This document shows, in pieces, positions 13,501 through 25,500 of a DNA stretch of 64,000 nt. The notes beneath the pieces were generated by a model that was not told where the DNA came from, made no database searches, and saw only the letters and a list, made by a program, of their open reading frames with translations. The position numbers and the translations under genes were made by a program. Each line of letters starts with the position of its first letter. The first letter of the stretch is position 1. The stretch is from Rhabdornis inornatus (lineage: Eukaryota; Chordata; Aves; Passeriformes; Rhabdornithidae). Where the stretch lies: the NCBI GenBank assembly GCA_013397075.1, contig VWZS01002260.1, forward strand, positions 248,001 to 312,000, written 5' to 3'.

Positions 13501-16500
13501 CCATCTATAAGCTGATGTATCTTCCTGGTTTTCCTCATCAATGATCATCTTTGAAAACACATCCAGCCCATCTGACCCAAGTGGAGCCCCTAGCAGAGAT
13601 CGATAGGTCTCAGCCTGGCGACACTGCTGTTTCACATATTTACAATAGTTTGCAGAGGCTTCTGCAGAGGGAATGATATCAAGCTGACAGATAACTCCTT
13701 CAAAGCTGACAGAGTGAGAGTTCATCCTTCCCAGGGTAAATACACCATCTGAACCAAATGTCTCCACTTCAGAAAGCACTTCACTGCTGTCAGACTTGTT
13801 TCCACACTCAGCAAACATTGAGACAGTCTTGTCCCCAATGCCAATGGCAAATGAATGCCATTGTTCATTATGAACACAATAATCAAAGAATACGGGCTGC
13901 TTCGCTCCGGTGTACACCGCTACCTTTCTCGGGAGCAGCTGGACACCAAACTGCAGTCTGCCTTTGTTCCTAACACTGAACAGAAAAGCATTACTGGCTC
14001 TGTAAGAGTACAACCCAACCAATAAGGTGAACTGATGCCCTAGGTTCGATGGTATGACTTGAGAGATGGGGCACTCAATGTGTGCATCATTGCTCAGCAC
14101 CACTCCTGACGCAGTCAGACGAACACCCCGAGGTAACAGAGAGGATGTTGAGGGCACTGCTGTCTCTGATGGCTCTTGGACATCTTTCACAAGGCCTAGT
14201 TGATGAAGAACATCTATTGCTGTAGAAAGAAATAAAGGAACACTGTTGATTTAATTTACAAGCTCATACATTCAGATCCATATAAACAAATGCACACACA
14301 ACATTTTAACAAATCTGTACCTCTCAGAGCATATGCACTTCACATAGTAAGGCCATCAAATCCCTAGTGGAAGGCACTTATCTTTCACATAAATCAAACA
14401 AATAATTAAAGCCAGAGCAAAATTTCCATCTTAAAAAATACAACCGAACTAAACACACAGAAAGGCCCACAAAATGCCCATTGTAGGTTAATTCATTTAT
14501 GAAAGCGAAAAATCCTCATTTGCTCTCTTCAAACTTTCCAGTGATTAGTGATTACACTTCAGTTAGTTCTTTATTTATTTAGCTAATCCTGTCTACTCTT
14601 CGAGCAGAGAACGACTATTTTTATAAAACTCTTCTTCTGCAAAAAACCTTCTTCAATAAATCCATGCTGCTCCTCTTTATCTGAAAATTTCAAATCAAAG
14701 CATTTGAGGGGAGGGTTGCTTTGTTTATAAGAAGGGACAAGCTATTTATAGCACAGTAACATCTCCTTCCCCTCCACATAGTTTACTTGTTAGGGCCATG
14801 GATAAGGTGAACTCTGGAGCAATGGAAGTGGTGAGGAGCAAGGAAAGAAGAGAATTGTCAGGACCCAAGGCGTAGTGCTCCTGTCCTCTGGCTCATCTCT
14901 CCCTCTGAAGCGCACAAGGCTGCAGCTACCATGACAAGACACTGAATTAAGAGTGCACTCCACAGCAGGAGAATTAAGGAGACAGAGCAGCCAGCTGTGC
15001 TACTGATTGATGTTCTATAGATTTGGTTTTGATAATATAGAAATCTGGATAGATCTTCCTGCAGGGAAGAATGGGCAGTGGTTTATTCACTGTTGGATTC
15101 TCTAGTTTCTCATTCAATGTGAGCAGTGTCCTTTAAGCCTTTCCATAGTCTGGCCATACCATGTCTCCATCTTTTACCTGGCTAAATATCTTCACCTAAT
15201 GGGTAGGAACACAATTATCTATCATCCTGATAAACTGAAATCATATCTGTCCTGGGATAAGAAACCAAAGCCACCTTTGGGTAAATCAACAGTTGAAGGT
15301 GACTCAATCAATTTCTTACTGCCTAAATCAGATTTGGGCAAGTTGGAGGGTACAGACAGCTTCCTTCAGGCCCAATATAAACACACTGTTACATCCCTTA
15401 TCATGCATCTGAAACACTACAAAGGCTTTAGCAGGAGCTAAACCACACATCCCCAGGAGCCTTTCTGGAGGATCTCAAAGTAAGATAGCATTTATGGCAT
15501 TGATTGATTGATAAAACTGCCTGCCTGAGTGTTTGTGAAAGGTGCAGAAAACTGCAGATGTTGAATCAAAATGCAATCACGGAAATATGGAATGAGAAGA
15601 TTAGGAACTAAAACATATAACATGGGAAAAGGCTGAAGGAACAACATTTGCTTGGCCTGGAGACAGGAAGGTTTGGGGGAATCTAAATAAAATTGTCCAT
15701 TATCTGAATTGAGGCCATAGGGGAAACAGAGAAAAGCTGACGAGTAACAGGCACAAGCTGCAGCACAAGAAATTTCAGCTCCATGCAAAGAAAAAGAATT
15801 CTCACTGCAAAAGTGGTTAAATGCTGGACTGGGGGACAGAAACATTAGGTAATCTCCATCCTTGGAGATTTTCAAAGACCAGCTGGACAGGACCCAACAA
15901 CCTGTACAACCTTCAACATTGACCCTGACCTCAGGCAGGAGTTGGGACCAGATGAGTTCAAGGTTCCCCTAACCTAAATTTTCAGATTTTTTTTCACACG
16001 GGGAAACCAAAGACTAGTTCTCATAAACAGCATTGCACAGCAGCATATCATCTGTTTCCACCTTACTAGAACAACTTCAGTGGAACACCTATATTAAAAA
16101 CTACTTGTAATATCTAATAGTTGTACTGATCAAATAAGCCTGGCTGGGCAGACACAGGCACTTTCTGCAGCATTTGGCTGGGGCTACTTTTGCTACGGAC
16201 ATGCTTATACTAAACAAATAAAACTATTCTATGGCACAACAAAAACTTAAAATAAAGAAGAAAAAGTTAAGGATCTGCTGCTATATTAAAAGAGCTGCTG
16301 AAACAAATGGATGTTTATGCTTTAAGTGGAAAAAAGGTCTCCTTTCCCAGTTTCCCTTTCTCTGTTTACTGAATGCATTCATATCAAACTTTAAGAATAG
16401 ACAGATGTTGGCTTGGTTTCAGTGGTAAATTATGAGAAGTGCCTGAGATTTCCTTGAGAGTGATTTATAAGTTGGAACCAAAAGCATCAACCTGAACACA

Positions 16501-19500
16501 CTGTACATCTTGGAAATTAATTACACACCTTGTAGTGTTTCTAGTCATGTTGGAGATTCATGGATGGGCCAAGATTATCCTGGCAAGTAGCCAGTGCAGA
16601 CAGAGGTATGGAGAGAGAGTATTTCTGCACAAAGTCCTGTGTATGCCAATTTCTCAAGATGTTTTGCCTCAGAGCAATTAATTCACTATGGCTGTATTTT
16701 TATCTGTCAGGCTGATAATAGAGGTCAGGTTATAGTGGAGCTCCAAAGCACAGTGCATCTGCTAATGAACCACCACACTTTCCCAGGACCCTGTCCTGCC
16801 TGCAGCTCTGGAGGAGAAGGCTGTGCTTGCACTGCTCTTGTGAAGAGGAGCTGGGAAGAAACACTGAGCTCTGGGCAATGCAGTCTCACACATGCAAACA
16901 GTCCCCAAGACAGAATACACTGCTCCACTACTTTTCTGCACTGGCCGGGCCAGCTGACTGCAAAAGGAGAACAGCTGCTAGTCCAACCTAAGGTTGTGTC
17001 TAAATATCACATCCTAACCTGAAATATTGGACAAGTAGTTGTATTTTTAAAAATTTTAATTACATATTTTTATTTAAAATAGTAATGCATGTGGCCTATC
17101 CAAAGTATTTTAAGTTCAAGTACAAAATAAAAAGCTTAAACTGGTTTAAAATAGTCAGCTTAAGAATTACATTCAAGTCTATCACTACTAAATGGCAAGC
17201 TGCAACGAAAATTGCCAAACTTCTGGCAGTTCTGATTTGAAAACTTTAAAAGTTATTTTTTAAAAAATCCTCAGTGAGCATGATGAAGAATAAGACTATT
17301 CTTTTTCTATCTTGCAATACATTTCTGCAAACAATGACAGGTCTTGAGAGAGCTAAACACAAAATAAATATTGTGTGAAAAATGACATCAAACAAGCAAA
17401 TATAAAGGAATTATTCCTTGCTGACTTGCTGCCTGTTAACCCACTGTCAAGCCAAAAGACTGTTCCAAACTTTTTTGGCCAGTCATTTCACTTCTGGTCC
17501 AACATGCATTTTTATTTTATTTTAAGGCTTTCAGAAGCTCTTGGCAGCACACAGGATTTTGGGAGCAGGCAACACTCTCATTCTTCCTCCCCGCATGACA
17601 ACCACTTTTTGCTTTACCTATCAGTTGTCAGTTTTCTTTGTTTACCCATGTCTGCAAAACATCTGTCTTCACTTACTGCTTATTCAACCCATTAGTCCCC
17701 CAAATTGTAACAGCTCAACTTCTTGAAGGAAAGGTTGTTTTGGATTTTTAGTGCCAAGTGCTTTCCTTCCACCTTCAAGGAGATCTTTAAAAATTCACAA
17801 CTTTACTGCATCATGAGGGAAGGTAAAACCTAACACCAGCTTTGGCAAAAACCCTTCTGACCCTTGTGTGGCACAGAAATAACCCCACAAAGGAACTGGG
17901 GAGGGATGAAGGGATTTGACTCAGACTGTTTCACACACATATTCCCTTCAGTCGCACTTGCTCATTTCCTACGTTGCTCCATACTCACAACTGCTCTGAA
18001 GGCAGGATCTCTGAGATGCTCTCCCTGTTTCAGCAATCTGAGTACACACATTTCTCCCTTTCCCTTTTCCAGTGTGGGTAAGGGAAAAGACAAGGGCCAT
18101 TCATTAATCAGCTCCACCAGAACCAAGAGTAATTACTCATCAGATTGTCCATTTTCTAGGTGATTATGCATCTGCACCCGGGTATATTGAGATACCCGGC
18201 TGCAACAAATGCTCTCCCGGATACCAGATCAGGTGACTTGCCTAGGAAAGTCAGCAAAACACATTCATTCTGCATGTCCTTGAGTCCTCAAAGTACTATT
18301 CCTGAAGAATGAGACTGTATCTTTACATATACTTCACTGAACATGATTTATAGCAGCATACCAAATTGAACAACACGTATCTTCTCAGGTAAAGCATATA
18401 GAGGCTGTCTCCTCAACTCAGGAGAAGGCTAATTAATTAGTTAATTAGCTAGCATCTTTGTGTTTGGCAGAATATTCTTTTTTTCAAAATGCAACTGCCA
18501 AGAAAGTTTAAAAACCATAAAAACCAAAGTGTTAACATGTTCCTAATGGGCACACAATCCTGTTCCTGGACAAACACTGAGCACCACAAATGCAATAATG
18601 CAGCTCTGCAGCTTACGTACTGAAACTGAAGGATATATTTGAAATGCTCTTTTTTTTTTTTTCTGAGGTTTCCTTCTCTGAACTGCTTTTTCCAGCTTTG
18701 TTTACACATTGTGCAAATAAAGTGCAAGAGGAATCAAATTCACTCATGGGAAGAAAGTTGCATCCAGGTTCAATGCATCCTTTTGATCCCAAGCAAGCAT
18801 TTAAAGAAAATAAAGTCATGTATGGCACTTGTGCATCAAGGATGGAGAGGAGTTTCCACTCAGTAAGGCTTCTCATATGGCTATCTAGAAATGCTATTGA
18901 ATAACAATAACAACAAAATAATAACAGTAAAAAAAGAAACTCCTTCATCTTCTGGTAACAAAATAAAAAATAATTCTATATAAGCATGTTAGACTGGAGG
19001 CTTTACCCCATTTCTGCAAAGCTCTGTGCAGAGAGGCATTTTCAGCCAAGAGGCAGGTAAGACTCAGTCTCCACCCACTCGCCTGTGTTGCTGGCCCCCA
19101 GTCCTGCAGCCTTCACAGTCCCCACCTGAAGGCTCAGTAGAAAAGCAGTTCTCAGGCTGAGGGACACAAGGAGTGAGAGAAAAGGTTTATTTCTTTGCAG
19201 ATGAGAAGGGAGGGCTGCAGGGATGAAGACACTCAAATTGTAACCACGCAGCTGTCTCTGGCATCCATCACCTGCTCCTGCTGCACCGGGAAACTGCAAA
19301 CCGCCTCCCTAAAAATGCCTCTTCCCTTTCCATCCCTGCAGGCCTGGAGCAGGGCAGGCCACACACATCTAACGGTGCTGCCCCTCCTCCAGTGAGAACT
19401 TGGCTCAGCTATTATAAAAATCCAGGAAAATCCCATCATCACAAAAGCATATGGCCCCCATTGAGTGGGATGTGAAAAATCAACAACCAATCTTACCAGG

Positions 19501-22500
19501 CAAGCCATGGGCAACATTGGAGGGCAAAACTACAAAGGCAACGGGGGGGTAGCAAAACAAAAAATCCACGACTGAAGGAAAAACCAAGCTTTGCCAATCT
19601 CTGGGAATGACAAGCAGGAAAAAAGCATTGGTGAGAATAATGGTGGGAGGCTGCTGAGATATCCCAAAGGGCTCTAGCAAAACATTATCAGGAATGAGTC
19701 TTGTCTTAACCACGCAACCCATCTGTTTGTATTCAGATGAGTATTTGCAGTTACACACTCAGCAGCCAAGGATGACCTACCTTATGCTTCACCTGTACAG
19801 CAAAGGACCATGGTGGAGAACTGATGCTGCCACTCTCATGGTAAATAAGAAGCAACTAAATGGCATGTTAGCCTCCACCACTCGGGATGCTATCATTCCC
19901 ACAGCAGTCTCCAGAGCAAGCTGCACATCTGGTGCTGTTATAACAGCTGACAGATTAAAAAAGAAACTAAAAACAAGGCAGCCCTATTCCCTCACAACAT
20001 CTGTATCTGAATGCAAAGCCAAATGAATACCAAATTTCACATTTTGCTTTAGTGGTGCCAGCCCTTATTATGTGCAGTGGTTTGCCTGCCTTAAGTGCAA
20101 AGGTAACTCAGTCACAGCTTGCCACCCCCAAGGACACCCACTTGCAGTGAAGACACAATCAAAGCCTTTTCACTGTACAAGGCTTCTTTTTTATGAAGAG
20201 CTTGCTTAAATATGTAAGCAATTTCATAGACAGAAAATCTGAGTAATTTTTGAAAGGTCATCTTTTCCAAACTGGTGCTTTAAACTTTAGCTCTCATTAT
20301 GCTGTAATTGGTATTTTCTTTAAGTCATATGAATTAATGAACTAAACCTAAGGTCACAAATAACAACAGCCATTTACTCTTTTCTTCTACTAACATATCA
20401 CACAAATGTCCTGTTATAAACAAAGCATTCTCACCTTGTTTGGGTACTTGTGCAACACCCACAGCTATACATGTTGCAATAAAAAGGAGAGCTTTCCTGA
20501 AAGGGAAAGAAAGGGAAAAAACATGTGAGAAAACGTCTCCAGTTTCAGAACTCCAAGGAATTAGAAACCTGCTTCAAGATCCAAATGGCAGGATACCACT
20601 GACTTCAGTAAATCGTGAATCAAAGCCATCACACTGTACAACTTCCCACTGATACTGAGAAGGCGTTTCACACAAAGATGGAGGTTGTGTATGCCCTCAT
20701 ATATTTTACACTGGTTTTTATTAATCAAATGAATGCATCTGCTTTATATTTTCTTGCAGCAGCTTTCAAATATGAATGCTGCTATGTAGTAAATTCCTTC
20801 CTGGAAAGAAAAAAATGTTACCATAAAGAAACCATAAAATAAATGACAAGTTAATTCCCGTAGTGATCATTAGTTACTTTAGATACTTCTGACCTCCTAT
20901 CAGTCTTCTCACTAGATCACATCATCTTCCCATAAGTGAAAATGTCGAACTTTTGTTCTTGTATTATAAAATTTTATCATGCTACAAGCAAGTCATGCTC
21001 TTCGCAAAGTAAAATAAAATCCCATCACATTTCAACTTAAAACTCCATGCTCAGGTAGCAAAGTGTGATACTGATAGCTATCACAGGCTCACTGCCCTGG
21101 TTTCAGCCAGGGAGATAATTTTCTTCTCAGTAGCTGGTGGAGTGTTGTGTTTTGGATTTAGTATGAAAATAATTTTGACAGCACACTGATGTTTCAGATG
21201 TTCCAACAAACATATATAAGATTGATCTAGATTATATGCTCAAAACTCACTTTAGAAGTGTTGAGTGTTGTACAGACTACATTTTTACTGTGATTAAGAA
21301 CAGATTGTCTACTGTTTCTTAATTATCATATTAGCCAGAGTAACATCTAATCACTCTCTTATCAGTGACTGAATCTTTTAATAAATGAGAAATACATTTT
21401 CTGTTAATGTTGGACAAGCAGGCACAGATGCATGTAACAATTATAGTAACCTCTATCTACTCAGTTCCAAGAAGAAATATTTCAAAAATATCAGAAATAT
21501 AGCTCTGATACTAACTACTCAACTCACACTCAAGCCCCAGCTCAAACCTCTTGCTCGTTAATGTATGTAACCTCAGTGATTTTTCATAATCTAGAATGCT
21601 AGAGTGACTAAAAACGTTTCCTGGACCAGGTCAGAGAGCCCTTGAGTATCTGTAATCAGGTGTATTTGAAAGTAACATAGTTGCAACTAAACACATATAA
21701 CTTCATGTCACCTAATTTTGCCAGCTATTTAAGATTAATCAGATTTTCACATGAAAAAAACGTTGGAAGAAAACACTACGACTTTATACAGAAACATACG
21801 CTTTAAACAGAAAGAAAATATATATATAAGTATATATGCATACACTTACATACAGCAGTATTTAGTGAAAAGTCTTACTAATTCTTTAAAAGGTTTGGAA
21901 TTCAAAGATTTCAGAAACATCCAAGTGTCTGAAAACCACAGAGCAATAACCTGGTTTTATCAAGTGGATTTCTATACTGTGAGAGCTTAAATTTTGGCAA
22001 ACAGAACAAATGAATTTAAGGAACAATAAGGCATGATAGTCATTGCCACTGTAAAATGGTAGATACATCATGTCTTTGAGAAGAAAATGCACAGAACATA
22101 TAGGATATTCAAAAATATGCATCAGTACTTCAGCTCTGATCACAGCGGGAGGGAAGGGTGGAAACTACACCTTGCACATCCCAACATGCTTGTAGGGGCA
22201 TGTTCTTTAATTAACCACCACTACAGTCCCCAGATATTTCTCCCTTCAAGCTTTCTCCTGCTACAGCCATGAAGTTTCTACTGGAGCAATTCTGCCACTC
22301 CTAAAAAAGCCGTAACACCGATTGTTGTCCAAACAACTTGTCCACTACAGGACGCTCACTTCAATTTTTTCAGAGCTCTAAAGACCAGCATTCAAGTTCA
22401 AAGTTTCTGCATCACAAAACGCATCATCTTTTGATCAAATGAGAAGCTCAGTGACAGGAGACAGCTGTGCCAGAAAGAAAGTCCATGCATTGCACTGTAT

Positions 22501-25500
22501 CAGCTAAAACTCAGGACAACCCTTTATTTGACCCTTATTATTTTCAAAGGTGCAAAATGGATTTGCCATTAAAAATCACATAAAACATTTTAGCTAGCTA
22601 CAAAATAAGGATGCTCAAAGAATCGCAGAGCCCAAAATTCAAAGATGACTCCTCTAATAATTATAACAGCCTCTTCTACTACACCAGCCAGGTACAAAAC
22701 TGTGTGTGTCAGGTACCTGCCTCTGTCACTTCCCAGCAAACATTGTAGGAAAGCAAGAAATTCCAAAATGTTCCCAGGGCTGTAAATTACACAGATGTAA
22801 CTGGATATGCAGAAACATTTAATGAGAAGTAAAGACAAATGTCTGGTTTACACAGTGCTCTGCAGCTAATGTCAAGAACAGATGAGTTATCAACTAAGAG
22901 AAAAAACAGGGATCAGAGACAACCATAGTGCTGGGGGTCCTCTAATGCCTGAGAAAAGTGAGACTTCCTTCTATCTTTTTTCACAAAATTTTTTGTGAAT
23001 GAAACCATGTGCAACCTAATCCATGCAAACCCTCCCTCTTGGTTGAGATCACTACTCTGTACATTTGCAGAACAGTCACTTCTCAGTCTTCACTCTCACA
23101 CCAGCACAGTCACTAAGAATTACACCAGGCTCCCTGCTGCATAACCTGTATGTGGCTTGACCCATCATCTGCCATGGCTGCATGGAGCTTGGCTCCTTGT
23201 CTCAGCTGAGTCCACAGCTCTTGGAGATGTTGGGACACTCCGATAGAAAAATGCAGAATCATGTGGCATGGAAGGCTTCAGTTGACCCAAATGCTGGCTA
23301 TTTTTTCCCCATTTAACATCACATCTGAAGCTGTTCCAATACCTAGGCTTTAGGGCAGAGCCAAGGGTTCTCTCTTAAATTTCCTCCCCTTCTCCTACCT
23401 TTTCATCCGCTCTATTTTACATGCAAACATATGCTGAGGGCCACTATTGAATCATTTCGAATGAAGGTATTACCAGATGTGATTAAGATATTCTAGCACT
23501 AAAAAGTGAGTTTATCTTTCTGATAATTTTTGAGATCTTGTGGCCATTTGCCTCTTCCTACAAAGTGGACAGCAACTATCCATGGCGTTTTTTTTGCATT
23601 AGGGGTGATGGATGGATGAGAAAACTGATAAGCTTCAAAGCAAGTTGTGGCAAGCTACAGTGAAAAATTTCACCCCCTGAAGACTACTCAGCAGCATACA
23701 GAGCTCAGGTTTGGTCAGAGCACAGCAGTATCCTCTTCATTCCAGCCTAGTTTCCAAAATCTCAAGTTTAAATGAAGAAACACCACTAGCTGGCTGCGAG
23801 GAAAGACAAGTAAAGCTGTTTGCAGTATGACTGCCACAGGTGCATTCAGTCCTGCACTCCTCAGGGATGATGCTTTAAACACCAGCACCTGCCCTGCATA
23901 CCTTCCTTCACTGCATCTGTCTGGGGACTGCTGAGGAGACTGGCACAGTCTGGGTCCATCAAGCTTGAGAAAGATCACAGTACCTTATGGACAGAGATGC
24001 CCTGAAACTCTGAAAGACCTCAGGATGTTATAAACCTTATCTTTCAAGATATAAAAAGAAATACAACTTTCTATGCTGCTATAATGAAATTAGCCAGCAG
24101 GTCCAGCGCTGCTTCCTGAATTTTAAAAGACCTACTAGCAACACAGTTTGAGGGGACACAACAGCCTGCAAAACCTCTCTGGTGTGACACTCACATGCCC
24201 TTTGGTCACAGATGGCACCATGCAATCAGCCAGCAAGGGGGGAAGCTCCTGAATTGTTTGCTAAATTTCACTATTTGAATGAATGGGAAACAAGAGAAAT
24301 ATGAGATGAGGTGAGAGGCAGAGGAGAAATGGCCTAAGAAGAGTTCTAGAACAGGGTTGGGGTTCAGAGAAAGGAAACTGCCTGCCTGGTGGCCCATTCT
24401 CTGGATGGCATCTGGCTTAAAATGAGAAACTACCACATCCAGAAGAACAGTCAACTCTGTTAGTATTTCTAAAAGAAAAAGCAAACAAAAAACCATTGAA
24501 AATATGTGATTTTAGAACAGTTTTATGAATAAATCTCTGATTGCTTACACTAGTTCTCCAGATAGCATACACCTTTTTTTTCTGTAAGAAGGCAAAAGTA
24601 TACAGCTTGAATTCCTACTCATGTGAAATGCTCTTTTTTCACAGGGTTTGTCTCTGTATATTTTATTGATAATTCTTCAAACATACTACAACTTGGTGCT
24701 TGCAAGAAACAAGGGTGACACAAGGCTGTTTGTATTTTAAATACTCTGTTAATAAATGGAGTGAGAGATTTAGAAGTCATGCAGCTGTTTTATTTATTTA
24801 ACCTGCAGAGACACCCCTGTACAGGCCTGACCTAATGGTATTTCAACAAAAAGGTGGTTGAAGTTGCAAGGGATTTACTGGTTTGATATACACTAAGGAA
24901 ACCTGATCCTCTTGTGAGGAATTCTGGTTTCTTAATACAGGCAAGTGACCAGGTTGCTCACTCTCTATAGAAGTAAATTAGGTAAACATTATAGAAGCAT
25001 ATAGATACATATTCTGAAGCTATCTCAGATTTTGAGCCTGAGTAAACTGCACCTCTGCTACTGTACACTTCTTTCCTGTAAAGAAATTTATGTTTCTCCA
25101 TCAGCAATACCCCTTTACAGATTTCAAACAAAACCATTATTTGAAATTGCACTCAGACAATTCCTGAAGAAGTCCCAAAGACACAGTCATTAAAAACAGA
25201 TCTCCTGGGAAGGCCACCTTCAGACAGCCCCTTAACTGCTCACAAGCATTCAAGTACACCCAGATTATAGACCAGGCACACTTTAGCAGCATAATCCTCA
25301 CTACAACACTTAACAAATTCTTCTGTCCCGCTCACAACGCTCAGTAAAGACACAGCCAGAACAAAACCAGCTCTTTACAGAGAGAGACACATGCAAGTAA
25401 CCTCTCTAACATAGTTACAAACCATCGCAAATTCACAGTCATTTTACCGAAGCTGCTTTTAGGTAAACTGTAGAGAGCAGAGCTTTACCTTTGCATCACA

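Noticed and set aside
14188..14190. GTG as the start of a 439-codon protein
   Set aside because: The frame is open upstream to a clear splice acceptor at 14220-14225, and the residues before it (IDVLHQLGL) belong to COL24A1, so this is an internal Val codon.
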